In this document: positions 7,436 to 15,798 of the stretch, one piece after another
Layout: each line of letters starts with the position of its first letter
Position numbering within the stretch: the stretch's first letter is position 1
Assembly (NCBI RefSeq): GCF_004295485.1
Contig: NZ_CP036164.1
Span: 2,418,001 to 2,482,000 of the forward strand
Length of the DNA stretch: 64,000 nt
Direction of reading: 5' to 3'
From: Janibacter limosus
Lineage (GTDB): Bacteria > Actinomycetota > Actinomycetes > Actinomycetales > Dermatophilaceae
Made by a program: the position numbers and the translations under genes
The notes under the pieces: model-generated
What the model was told of the DNA's origin: nothing
The model's database searches: none
What the model saw: the letters and a program-made list of their open reading frames with translations, nothing else

Positions 7436-8472
7436 GCACTGTTGACGTCCGCGGGATCACCGTCGGCTACGGCGCCGAGCCGGTCCTGCGCGAGATCGAC
7501 CTCACCGTCCACACCGGGACGACGACGGCCGTGCTCGGCGCGTCCGGCGGCGGCAAGACCACGCTGCTGCGGGTCATCGCCGGCTTCCTGCAGCCCGATG
7601 CCGGCACCGTGGTCATCGGCGAGCGCACCGTCTGCGGCGACGGCCGGGCCGTCCCGCCCGAGCGCCGCGGCATCGGGTACGTGCGCCAGGACGGCGGGCT
7701 CTTCCCCCACCTCGACGTCGGGGGCAACATCGCCTTCGGGCTGCCCCGCGCCGCGCGGCGTCGGCGCGACCGCGTCGCCGAGCTGCTCGAGCTCGTCGGC
7801 CTGCCCGCGCAGACCGCGACCCGCCGCCCGGCCCAGCTCTCCGGTGGTCAGCAGCAGCGGGTGGCCCTGGCCCGAGCGCTCGCCCTCTCCCCCGCCGTCG
7901 TGCTCCTCGACGAGCCCTTCTCGTCGCTCGACACCGCCCTGCGGGCCAGCACCCGCGAGGCCGTCGCGGCCGCCCTCGCCGAGACGGCGGCCACGACGAT
8001 CCTCGTGACCCACGACCAGCAGGAGGCGCTGTCCTTCGCCGACCAGGTCGCGATCATGCGCGACGGCCGGTTCAGCCAGGTCGGCAGCCCTCGCGAGATC
8101 TACGAGTCGCCCGTGGACCTGCGTGAGGCCTCGTTCCTCGGCGACGTCGTCCACCTCACCGGCCACTGCGTCGACGACGGCATCACCTGCCCGCTCGGCC
8201 TGGTGACGGCACGCAGCGACTCACCGGCAGCCCTCTCCGGCGAGGTCGACGTCGTCGTCCGGCCCGAGGACCTCACGCTGACCGACTCCCCCGGCTGCCC
8301 GCACGGGAGCGTCCAGGAGATCAGCTACCACGGCGCCCACGCCCTCGTCCGGGTCGCCCTGGACGACGGCACCGCCGTGACCGTCCGGGTCGTCGGTCGG
8401 CGCACGCCCGAGCCCGGCGAGCAGGTGCCCGTCAGCGTCATCGGCCCCGTGCTGGCCTACCCGCGCGCCTGA
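7432..8472 (+). CDS. Iron(III)-type ABC transporter ATP-binding protein (FbpC family)
   Basis: Cytoplasmic ATPase of 346 residues that powers the preceding permease. Walker A is GASGGGKT, the signature is LSGGQQQRVALARALA, Walker B is VVLLDEPFSSLD, and the switch histidine sits in LVTHDQQEA. A C-terminal TOBE-like domain starts around residue 235, as in FbpC and CysA-type ATPases. Its ATG overlaps the permease stop. It ends the iron operon; downstream lies an inverted-repeat region before a convergent gene. Confidence 0.88.
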   Translation: MSTVDVRGITVGYGAEPVLREIDLTVHTGTTTAVLGASGGGKTTLLRVIAGFLQPDAGTVVIGERTVCGDGRAVPPERRGIGYVRQDGGLFPHLDVGGNIAFGLPRAARRRRDRVAELLELVGLPAQTATRRPAQLSGGQQQRVALARALALSPAVVLLDEPFSSLDTALRASTREAVAAALAETAATTILVTHDQQEALSFADQVAIMRDGRFSQVGSPREIYESPVDLREASFLGDVVHLTGHCVDDGITCPLGLVTARSDSPAALSGEVDVVVRPEDLTLTDSPGCPHGSVQEISYHGAHALVRVALDDGTAVTVRVVGRRTPEPGEQVPVSVIGPVLAYPRA

Positions 8473-8477
8473 CCCTC

Positions 8478-8633
8478 TGCAGGTAACCCGACACCCGCTG
8501 CAGGGCCTCGGCCCTCGTCGCGTTACCTGCGGGTACGACACCCTTTTGACGCGGCGACCCAGTGGAAGACCCTTGATTTCCGGGGGTTCGACGTGCCGAT
8601 CCCGTGCATGTGGGTGTCGTACCCGCAAGTAAC
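8478..8633. repeat. Long inverted repeat with 22-bp arms plus a partial third copy
   Basis: The left arm at 8522-8543 begins GTTACCTGCGGGTACG; the right arm at 8612-8633 is its reverse complement with a single mismatch in 22. The spacer is 68 bp. A shorter related copy at 8479-8496 combines the two arm ends (GTTACCTGC and GGGTGTCG, read on the minus strand). A small GC hairpin, AGGGCC-TC-GGCCCT, lies at 8502-8515. All of this sits in the 248-bp gap between two convergent genes. No open reading frame of note is present. Confidence 0.8.
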
Positions 8634-8720
8634 ATCTGCGGACGCGGGCCCGGGACCATGCGGCTCGGGGATGCAGGGACGCGCGCAGCGAAGGCCACGG
8701 CCCCGAGGCTCCCCCGAGGC

Positions 8721-10472
8721 TCAGGGGTTGGTGCAGGTGACGCTGTCCTGGGGGATGTAGCGGGTGGTGAAGCTGGAGGACTTGACCGTCTTGCCGTCCT
8801 TGATGAAGGACCGGGTGATGTCCACTGAGAAGCCGGGTGCGGGCGACTGGGGGACGCACCCCTTCTTGTCGTCGACGATCTTCTTGGGCGGCGTGATGTT
8901 CTTGCGGGCGCTCTTGCCGGCCTTGACCTCGTCATAGGCCTTGCGCCCGTGGAAGGAGACCGTCACCTCGTTGCCGTTGACCTCCGCCGTGATGAGGATC
9001 CCGGCACCGGTGTCGTTGGTGAAGCGGTTGTCGACATTGGGCCAGGAGATCGTCGCCTCACGCCCCTCCGGGTAGCGGGAGATGTAGAAGGAGTGCGGGT
9101 GGAACTCCTCGATCTTGGCGCCGGAGAAGAAGACCGCGTTGAAGAGCGTCGTCGACAGCTGTGAGATGCCGCCGCCGTAGTCGTTGGTGAGCCGCCCGTT
9201 CATGATGACGCCGGCCTTGCCGTAGCCCGCGGCCGCGGTCCGCTGCCCCAGCTGCTGGTTGAGCGAGAAGGTCGCGCCCGGGGCGACGTAGGCGCCGTTG
9301 AGCCGGCGCGCGGCCAGGCGGATGTTGTCGGCACGCACGCCGGTGGTGCTCGGCAGGTAGGTGGTGAAGGTGGAGATCTGCTCCTTGGGCAGAGTCTTCT
9401 TCGCCTGCGCCGTCGTCAGCTGCGGCTGGGACTCCTTGGCTGCGACCTCGAAGGTGCGCTGGTCGCCCGACTTCTTCATGGCCGCGACGACCTTGGCCCC
9501 GATGCCCTCCTCCACGAGCGCCAGACCCGTGCTCGAGGGCGTGACCTCGAAGCCCGACCCGTGCCGCACGACCGTCGCGTCCTTGGCCGACCGGAATTGG
9601 CCGGAGGCCTTGCCTGCGTCGATCGCCGCCTGACCGACCTTCTTCTCGTCGACGGTCGCGGACAGCTTGCCGTCCTTGGTGCTGATCGAGACGGCCGCAG
9701 CCAGCTGGTCTGCCGGCACGGAGAAGGAGATGTCCTTGGCCCCGCCCTCGGCCGTGGGGTCGGTCGACGTCACGGTGACGGGACCCGCGACGAGCGGAGC
9801 CAGGTCGTCCTTGGCGAAGCGGTCGATCTCGGTCTGGCTGAGCTCGGGGGCCGGTGCGCTCGTCGGCGCGTCGAAGGAGCGCTGCTGCGGCCACTCCTGC
9901 GCGATCGTGTCGACGACCTGGGCACGGTCGACGGTGAGCCCGGGCCTGGACGCCGTCTTCTTGATCGTCGTACCCTCGAGCGCCACCGTGCCCTCGACGG
10001 GCTTCTTGTCCAGCGCCTTGGTCTTGGCGTCGACGGCCTTGGTAAGCGCGTCCTCGTCGACATCGACCTCGATCGCGCGGTCCACGCCACCGCGCACGTG
10101 GTTCCACAGGTCGCTCGGGTTGAGGCTGAAGCCGGTCAGGCCCTCGACGGAGCCCTCGTAGTCGTAGGACAGGCCGGCGTCCGCGGGGGTCAGCCGGACC
10201 GGGGTGCCGGCAACGGTCACGGTGACCTTGCGGGCTGCCTCGTCGGACAGCCGGCTCTCGAGGGTCCGGCTCGCCTCCGCGGGAGTCTGGCCCCCGACGG
10301 CCACGCCACCGATGCGGGTCTCGGCCGGCACCCGGTCGGCGAAGTACAGCGCCGCGGCGGCGTACAGGCCAGCGAGCACCACGAGGACGAAGGCCACCGC
10401 CAAGAAGGTGCGACCTCCTCGCCGGCGACCGACGGCCTCCTCACCGTCCGTCCAGCTCTCGTCCTTGCTCAT
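8721..10472 (-). CDS. VanW-family cell-wall protein with peptidoglycan-binding-like domains
   Basis: A 583-residue envelope protein. A short charged cytoplasmic N-terminus is followed by one membrane span at about residues 24-46, so most of the chain is outside. Residues ~60-330 resemble the paired PG_binding_4/YoaR repeats found ahead of VanW domains. Residues ~385-510 are the VanW domain, with the conserved NGRLTNDYGGGISQLSTTL and FHPHSFYISRYPEGREA segments. The molecular role of VanW is not established. A good ribosome binding site (GAGGTG) precedes ATG 10472, 4 bp after the flavin reductase stop, so it closes the mshB operon. Confidence 0.88.
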   Translation of the reverse strand: MSKDESWTDGEEAVGRRRGGRTFLAVAFVLVVLAGLYAAAALYFADRVPAETRIGGVAVGGQTPAEASRTLESRLSDEAARKVTVTVAGTPVRLTPADAGLSYDYEGSVEGLTGFSLNPSDLWNHVRGGVDRAIEVDVDEDALTKAVDAKTKALDKKPVEGTVALEGTTIKKTASRPGLTVDRAQVVDTIAQEWPQQRSFDAPTSAPAPELSQTEIDRFAKDDLAPLVAGPVTVTSTDPTAEGGAKDISFSVPADQLAAAVSISTKDGKLSATVDEKKVGQAAIDAGKASGQFRSAKDATVVRHGSGFEVTPSSTGLALVEEGIGAKVVAAMKKSGDQRTFEVAAKESQPQLTTAQAKKTLPKEQISTFTTYLPSTTGVRADNIRLAARRLNGAYVAPGATFSLNQQLGQRTAAAGYGKAGVIMNGRLTNDYGGGISQLSTTLFNAVFFSGAKIEEFHPHSFYISRYPEGREATISWPNVDNRFTNDTGAGILITAEVNGNEVTVSFHGRKAYDEVKAGKSARKNITPPKKIVDDKKGCVPQSPAPGFSVDITRSFIKDGKTVKSSSFTTRYIPQDSVTCTNP

Positions 10473-10476
10473 CTGG

Positions 10477-10965
10477 TCACCTCGTGCTCGTGTAGCGGCT
10501 GCGGTAGTAGATCAGTGGATCATCCCGACGGGCGTCGGCGAGGCTCGAGAGGACCTCGCCGACGACGATCGTGTGGTCCCCGGCCTCGTGGAGGGCGGTG
10601 GTGCGGCACTCGAGCGTGGCCAGCGCGTCGTCGACGAGCGCCACCCCGAGCTCGCCCCGGTGGTGCGCGATGCCGGAGAGCTGCCCGTAGAGCGGTCGCC
10701 CGCCCGTGCTCAGCCAGGTCGCCGTCGGTCGCGCCCCGACCGGCAGGATCGAGACACCCCACACGCCCGACGAGACCACAGCATCATGCCAGCCGCTGTC
10801 CTGCTGGACGCAGACCAGGACGAGCGGGGGGTCGAGCGAGACGGACGTGACCGAGTTGGCGGTCATCGCGTGGTCGTGGCCGTCCTCCAGCGTCGTCACG
10901 ACGGTCACCCCGGTCGCGAAGTGCGCCATCGCGTGGCGCAGGCTCGTCGGCCTCGCACCGCTCAT
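10477..10965 (-). CDS. Flavin reductase-like FMN-binding protein
   Basis: A 162-residue split-barrel flavoprotein of the HpaC/RutF type. It reduces free FMN or FAD with NAD(P)H for partner monooxygenases. Visible motifs are FATGVTVVTT, MTANSVTSVSLDPPLVLVC (the flavin phosphate loop) and the late GDHTIVVGEV. Length is normal. The ATG overlaps the mshB stop (ATGA), and VanW follows 4 bp later. No partner oxygenase is adjacent; an LLM-class flavin monooxygenase at 53013-54335 could use such a reductase, but the link is speculative. Confidence 0.85.
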   Translation of the reverse strand: MSGARPTSLRHAMAHFATGVTVVTTLEDGHDHAMTANSVTSVSLDPPLVLVCVQQDSGWHDAVVSSGVWGVSILPVGARPTATWLSTGGRPLYGQLSGIAHHRGELGVALVDDALATLECRTTALHEAGDHTIVVGEVLSSLADARRDDPLIYYRSRYTSTR

Positions 10966-11873
10966 CGGCGGGCCACCAGCGGCGGGCGCTCGCCCGGCAC
11001 CAGGGCGGGCAGCGGCTCGCCCGTGGTCACGTCGAGGCGGGCATAGCCCTCTCGCCCGCAGAGCCGGGCGACGATGTCGTTGGACAGTGCGTAGGTCCCT
11101 CGCGGACCCAGCGTGACCTGCGTGCGGTGGTGGCGCAGCGCGGCGACCTGCCGCTCCACCGCGGTCTCGTCGACGACGGCGTGGGTCACCACCTCGTCCG
11201 CCACGACCGAAGGGGGGAAGTCCCCCGTCGGCAGCGCCCAGCCGAGGCCACGTACCTCGTCGACCACGGCGAGGACGTCGCGGTCCTCCTGGGCCCACGA
11301 CCGCGGGGTGAGGACGGCGAAGAGGGCCGGGCGGCTCCCTTCGTCCATGCCGGCGAGAGCGCGGCGGGTCACCTCGTGGGTGCGGACGTGGTCGGGGTGG
11401 TCGTAGCCGCCCCGCGCGTCGTAGGTGACGACGAGGTCGGGCGCGACGGACGCGATGACCTCGGTGACGGCGGCGACCGCCCGCTCGTCGTCCGAGCGGA
11501 CCCAGGCCCTCGGGTCGTGGGCGCCGGTGGTCCCGGCCATGCCGGAGTCCCGCCACCGGGAGAGCCGGCCCACGGCCGGATCCTCGCCGAGGACGGTGCT
11601 GTGCGCGCCGATGGCGGTCATCGCACCGCGCAGCTCGTCGCGGCGGAACTCGCCGAGGGTGTCCTCGTGGTCTGCGTCGAGGTGGGCGAGCTCGTGCGGG
11701 ATGACCTCGCCCTGCTCGCCAAGGGTGCACGTGAGGACGTGCACCTCGTCGCCCGCGGCGACGTGGTGGGCGATGGCGACGCCGGTCGCCAGCATCTCGT
11801 CGTCGGGGTGGGCGTGCACGAAGAGCAGCCGCGCGGGCCGTCCGGCGACCAGGACCGGCGCTGCCGTGGTCAC
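10962..11873 (-). CDS. mshB: Mycothiol biosynthesis deacetylase MshB (GlcNAc-inositol deacetylase)
   Basis: Zinc deacetylase that converts GlcNAc-inositol to GlcN-inositol in mycothiol synthesis, cytosolic. The 303-residue protein has the PIG-L/LmbE zinc motif HAHPDDE near residue 21 and the second motif YDHPDHVRTHE near residue 150. The near-complete length match and the PTGDFPPSVVADE segment favour MshB over mycothiol amidase (Mca), which is the main alternative. The GTG start at 11873 overlaps the stop of the binding-protein gene, and its own stop overlaps the flavin reductase start. Confidence 0.85.
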   Translation of the reverse strand: MTTAAPVLVAGRPARLLFVHAHPDDEMLATGVAIAHHVAAGDEVHVLTCTLGEQGEVIPHELAHLDADHEDTLGEFRRDELRGAMTAIGAHSTVLGEDPAVGRLSRWRDSGMAGTTGAHDPRAWVRSDDERAVAAVTEVIASVAPDLVVTYDARGGYDHPDHVRTHEVTRRALAGMDEGSRPALFAVLTPRSWAQEDRDVLAVVDEVRGLGWALPTGDFPPSVVADEVVTHAVVDETAVERQVAALRHHRTQVTLGPRGTYALSNDIVARLCGREGYARLDVTTGEPLPALVPGERPPLVARR

Positions 11874-13618
11874 TCGGACACCCCGACGACGCCGATCTCC
11901 GGCGAGCCTCCGTACACGGGGTTGCCGATGAGCGAGGTGACCTGGGACCCAGCGGCATAGGACAGCCGACTCTGGCGAAGGGGGATGTAGACGCCGTCCT
12001 CGAGCAGCCCGGTGTCGATCGCGGTCCACTGCGCAGCGCTGGACCGGCGGTCACGCGTACCGGCGGCCTTGTCCATCGCAGCCGTCACCTTCTTGTCGGC
12101 GAAGAGCCCGTAGTCGCGGCCCACCGAGGTCTTGCTGAGGTTGATCCGGTCGTCGAAGAGGGGCGGCAGGACGGTGCTCGCCGAGGGGAAGTCCGGGCCC
12201 CAGTTGGCCCACACGACGTCGTGGTCCTGCGCGACCTTGCGCGTGCCGACCTCGGTGAAGTAGTCCTCGCCCAGCGCCTTGAGGGTCACGTCGAAGCCGG
12301 CCTCGTCCCAGCCGGTCTTGAGCGCCTTCATGGCGTCGTCCATGGTGCCGCCGCCCCGGTAGGCGACGGTGATCTTGACGGGGGTCTTGACCTTGCCCTT
12401 GACCAGCTGCGCGCGGGCGTACGTCGGGTCGCCCGAGGGCCCGTGGTCGGCGACGTCCTGGTGGGCGGCCGGCAGCGCGGCTCCGAGCAGGGACCACGTC
12501 GGTGTCCCCGAGTCGGCGCCTCGAGCCTGGTTGTAGGCCTCGCGGTCGGTCGCCTGAGCCAGAGCGCGGCGCACCCGGGCCGACTTCATGGCCTTGCTGC
12601 GTGTGCTGACCGCCAGGTAGTCGACGAGCTGACCGTCGACCTGGACGGACTGGGCGCGATCGCCCGCCTCGTCGACCACCGGCCCGAGGACGGTGGGCAG
12701 CGGGTCCAGGGCGAGCGTGCGACCGCCGTCCTCACCGTCGACGATGGTCTCGACGGCGTCCTTGGCGGTGACGCCCTCCTTGTGCAGGATCGACGTGGGA
12801 CCGGGGGTGCGAAGGGGGTCCGACGCGGGCTTCCACCGCGGGTTGCGCACCCAGGTGCCCCCGGTGCTGGGCGTCCAGCCGTCGGAGAGCCGGTAGGGAC
12901 CGGACGAGAAGGCCTCGTAGGTCGCGTCCTTGCCCTCCTGCGATGCCTTGAAGGGGGCGAACTCCGGCAGCGAGACGACCTGGTCGAAGTACCCCACGGG
13001 CTGGTCGAGGTGGAAGACGACGGTCCGCTCGTCGCGGCACTCCACGGCCTTGTTGATCAGCTGACGCGCGGACTTGGTGGTCCCTCCCTTCGCCAGGGGG
13101 CCGGGATAGGTGGAGCTGCCGTCCTTCTTCTTGGGGATGTCGAGGAAGGTCAGGGCGTAGCCGCTGGAGGAGATGCCCGGGTCGAAGGAGCGCGCGACGC
13201 CGTAGCGCACGTCCTTGCAGGTGATCGGCGAGCCGTCCTGCCACGCGGCGCCCTTGCGCAGGGTGAAGGTCCACGTCGACGCGTCCTTGCTGGCCGTGCC
13301 CGTGCTCGTCGCGAGGTCACCGGCGAGCGTGCGCTGACCCGACAGAGCGGTCGCCGGTGGGTAGGCGGTGAGCGTGCGCATCCAGGTGCGCGAGGCGAAC
13401 CCCGCGACCTGCCGCTGGGTGATGCGCTGCGGGTCCCAGGCCTGCACCGGACCGGTCGAGAGCACGGTCAGCCGGTCCTCGGGTCCGGTCACCTTGCCGG
13501 TGGAGGGGGTGGCAGCGCTACCGCTGCCACCCCCGTCGTCGGCGGTGCACGCAGAGGCACTCGCCACGAGGGCGAGTGCTCCTGATCCTGCGATGAGTCC
13601 TCGAGCGATGCGCCTCAT
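11870..13618 (-). CDS. ABC transporter substrate-binding lipoprotein, family 5 (oligopeptide-type), no adjacent permease
   Basis: A 582-residue extracytoplasmic solute-binding protein. The signal has a lipobox-like SASAC, followed by a Gly/Ser linker and the SBP_bac_5 body (WTFTLRKGAAWQDGSPITCKDV near residue 115). It has no permease or ATPase next to it: typA lies 13 bp upstream and mshB overlaps downstream, an arrangement conserved in many actinobacteria as I recall it. It may borrow the transporter parts encoded at 17544-21806 or 22011-26090. A ribosome binding site (GGAG) precedes ATG 13618. A 13-bp perfect hairpin lies in the linker codons at 13505-13534. Confidence 0.85.
   Translation of the reverse strand: MRRIARGLIAGSGALALVASASACTADDGGGSGSAATPSTGKVTGPEDRLTVLSTGPVQAWDPQRITQRQVAGFASRTWMRTLTAYPPATALSGQRTLAGDLATSTGTASKDASTWTFTLRKGAAWQDGSPITCKDVRYGVARSFDPGISSSGYALTFLDIPKKKDGSSTYPGPLAKGGTTKSARQLINKAVECRDERTVVFHLDQPVGYFDQVVSLPEFAPFKASQEGKDATYEAFSSGPYRLSDGWTPSTGGTWVRNPRWKPASDPLRTPGPTSILHKEGVTAKDAVETIVDGEDGGRTLALDPLPTVLGPVVDEAGDRAQSVQVDGQLVDYLAVSTRSKAMKSARVRRALAQATDREAYNQARGADSGTPTWSLLGAALPAAHQDVADHGPSGDPTYARAQLVKGKVKTPVKITVAYRGGGTMDDAMKALKTGWDEAGFDVTLKALGEDYFTEVGTRKVAQDHDVVWANWGPDFPSASTVLPPLFDDRINLSKTSVGRDYGLFADKKVTAAMDKAAGTRDRRSSAAQWTAIDTGLLEDGVYIPLRQSRLSYAAGSQVTSLIGNPVYGGSPEIGVVGVSE
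13505..13534 (-). other. 13-bp perfect hairpin inside the lipoprotein linker codons
   Basis: GGGGGTGGCAGCG at 13505-13517 pairs perfectly with CGCTGCCACCCCC at 13522-13534 across a 4-base loop. It lies about 85-115 bases into the reading frame of the binding protein, in the Gly/Ser linker after the lipid-modified cysteine. It could slow early translation, aid secretion or be an mRNA processing site; nothing more can be said. Confidence 0.6.
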
Positions 13619-13631
13619 CGGCGCTCCCTTC

Positions 13632-15527
13632 TCAGGAGTTGCGGGCCTTGGAGGCGGTGCGCGCCCGCAGGTTGGCGTCGAGCACGAGCTTGCGGATGCG
13701 GATCGTGTCCGGGGTGACCTCGACGCACTCGTCCTCGCGGCAGAACTCGAGCGACTGCTCGAGGGTCAGCTTGCGGGGCGGGACCACCTTCTCGAAGTTG
13801 TCAGCCGAGGAGGCGCGCACGTTGGTGAGCTTCTTCTCCTTGGTGATGTTGACATCCATGTCGTCGGCGCGCGAGTTCTCGCCGACGATCATGCCCTCGT
13901 AGACCACGGTGCCCGGCTCGGTGAAGAGGGACCCGCGCTCCTGCAGGTTGACCATGGCGTAGGCCGTGACCGGCCCGGAGCGGTCGGCCACGAGCGAGCC
14001 CGAGACGCGGGTGGTGATCGTGCCGAACCACGGCTCGTAGCCTTCGAAGACGTGGTTGGCGATGCCCGCGCCACGCGTCTCGGTGAGGAACTCGGTGCGG
14101 AACCCGATGAGACCGCGGGAGGGCACGAGGAACTCCATCCGGATCCAGCCGGTGCCGTGGTTGGTCATCTGCTCCATGCGGCCCTTGCGGGCGGCCATCA
14201 GCTGGGTGATCGCGCCGAGGTACTCCTCGGGGGTGTCGATGGTCAGGCGCTCGACCGGCTCGTGCACCTTGCCGTCGACCTCCTTGGTGACGACCTGCGG
14301 CTTGCCGACGGTCAGCTCGAAGCCTTCGCGGCGCATCTGCTCGACGAGGATGGCCAGGGCGAGCTCACCACGGCCCTGAACCTCCCACGCGTCCGGACGC
14401 GCGGTCGGCAGGACCCGCAGCGACACATTGCCCACGAGCTCCTTGTCGAGGCGGTCCTTGACCATGCGGGCGGTGACCTTGGTGTTCTTGGTCTCGCCGC
14501 GCCCCACGAGCGGGGAGGTGTTGGTTCCGAGCGTCATCGAGATGGCCGGCTCGTCGACGGTGATCACGGGCAGCGGGATCGGGTTGTCGACATCGGCGAT
14601 GGTGTCGCCGATCATGATCTCGGGGATACCGGCGATGGCGATGATGTCGCCCGGGCGGGCAGCGCCGGTGTCGAGCGGCTTGCGCTCCAGACCCTCGGTG
14701 ATGAGCAGCTCGGTGATCTTGACCTTGTCCTGGGTGCCGTCGTGACGGCACCAGGTGACCTGCTGGCCCTTGCGCAGCTCGCCGTTGAAGACGCGCAGCA
14801 GCGCCAGGCGACCGAGGAAGTTGCTCGAGTCGAGGTTGGTGACGTGCGCCTGGAGCGGGGCGTCCTCCTCGTAGGAGGGCGCCGGGATCGTCTCCATGAT
14901 CGTGCGGAAGAGCGGCTCGAGGTCCTCGTTGTCCGGCAGGGTGCCGTTCTCCGGGCGGTTCATGCTCGCGGCGCCGGCCTTGCCGGAGGTGTAGACGATG
15001 GGGAACTCGATCTGGTCCTCGTCGGCCTCGAGGTCCATGAAGAGCTCGTAGGCCTCGTCGACGACCTCGGCGATGCGGCTGTCGGGACGGTCGACCTTGT
15101 TGATGGCCAGGATGACCGGGAGCTTCGCCGCGAGCGCCTTGCGCAGGACGAAGCGGGTCTGGGGCAGCGGGCCCTCGGACGCGTCGACGAGCAGGACGAC
15201 ACCGTCGACCATCGACAGGCCGCGCTCGACCTCGCCACCGAAGTCGGCGTGACCGGGGGTGTCGATGATGTTGATCGTGACGCCGTCGGGGGCCTCGTGC
15301 GCCGCTGCGGACGGGCCGTTGTAGTGGATCGCGGTGTTCTTGGCGAGGATCGTGATGCCCTTCTCGCGCTCGAGGTCACCACTGTCCATCGCGCGTTCGT
15401 CGATGTGGTCGTGCTCGCCGAAGGCACCCCCCTGCCAGAGCATCTTGTCGACGAGGGTGGTCTTGCCGTGGTCGACGTGGGCGACGATGGCGACATTGCG
15501 GATGTCGCTGCGGGAGATCTTGGGCAT
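13632..15527 (-). CDS. typA: Ribosome-associated GTPase TypA/BipA
   Basis: Translational GTPase of 631 residues, full length for the family. It binds the ribosome and affects stress responses and 50S assembly. G motifs: AHVDHGKTT at 17-25, the switch segment [19 protein letters not shown] and [12 protein letters not shown]-like domains III and V and the specific BipA C-terminal domain follow ([17 protein letters not shown] near the end). ATG 15527 is the only sensible start. It heads the minus-strand run that continues with the orphan binding lipoprotein 13 bp later. Confidence 0.95.
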   Translation of the reverse strand: MPKISRSDIRNVAIVAHVDHGKTTLVDKMLWQGGAFGEHDHIDERAMDSGDLEREKGITILAKNTAIHYNGPSAAAHEAPDGVTINIIDTPGHADFGGEVERGLSMVDGVVLLVDASEGPLPQTRFVLRKALAAKLPVILAINKVDRPDSRIAEVVDEAYELFMDLEADEDQIEFPIVYTSGKAGAASMNRPENGTLPDNEDLEPLFRTIMETIPAPSYEEDAPLQAHVTNLDSSNFLGRLALLRVFNGELRKGQQVTWCRHDGTQDKVKITELLITEGLERKPLDTGAARPGDIIAIAGIPEIMIGDTIADVDNPIPLPVITVDEPAISMTLGTNTSPLVGRGETKNTKVTARMVKDRLDKELVGNVSLRVLPTARPDAWEVQGRGELALAILVEQMRREGFELTVGKPQVVTKEVDGKVHEPVERLTIDTPEEYLGAITQLMAARKGRMEQMTNHGTGWIRMEFLVPSRGLIGFRTEFLTETRGAGIANHVFEGYEPWFGTITTRVSGSLVADRSGPVTAYAMVNLQERGSLFTEPGTVVYEGMIVGENSRADDMDVNITKEKKLTNVRASSADNFEKVVPPRKLTLEQSLEFCREDECVEVTPDTIRIRKLVLDANLRARTASKARNS

Positions 15528-15798
15528 GTCAGGGATTCTCTCAGCAGAAACGGCCTCTCCCCAAATGGACGAGGGAGGGTACCCCCCTTCGGGTCGTCCG
15601 GGAGGAACCCGGGTCCGCTACCGGACAAACTTCGGCAAACAGGTCACGATCGCGAAAATCGGCCCCATTCCGCCCCGCGGGGGCCGGATGTTGGTTACAT
15701 TGCCGGACCAGCCCCTGTGTGCGGTGGATCACCATCGCGCCCCTGTGGCTGTCCCACCCCGGCAACGCCGTCGGGGCCGGCTAGATGAGCGAGGAAAC
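15528..15798. other. Divergent intergenic region between typA and the first peptide-transport operon
   Basis: This 271-bp gap must hold promoters for both directions. On the minus strand, a TACCCT near 15593 could be a typA -10. On the plus strand, a 7-bp-stem hairpin (CGGCCCC/GGGGCCG) lies at 15660-15686, and a GAGGAA ribosome binding site precedes the ATG at 15799. No small gene is convincing here. Confidence 0.4.

Noticed and set aside
10962..11873. Calling this gene mca (mycothiol S-conjugate amidase)
   Set aside because: The family is the same, but the PTGDFPPSVVADE region and position with typA fit MshB better. A phylogeny would settle it.
13368..15788. An 806-codon plus-strand frame opposite typA
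   Set aside because: It is the shadow of the TypA codons; the typA motifs and length are intact and the antisense product resembles nothing known.
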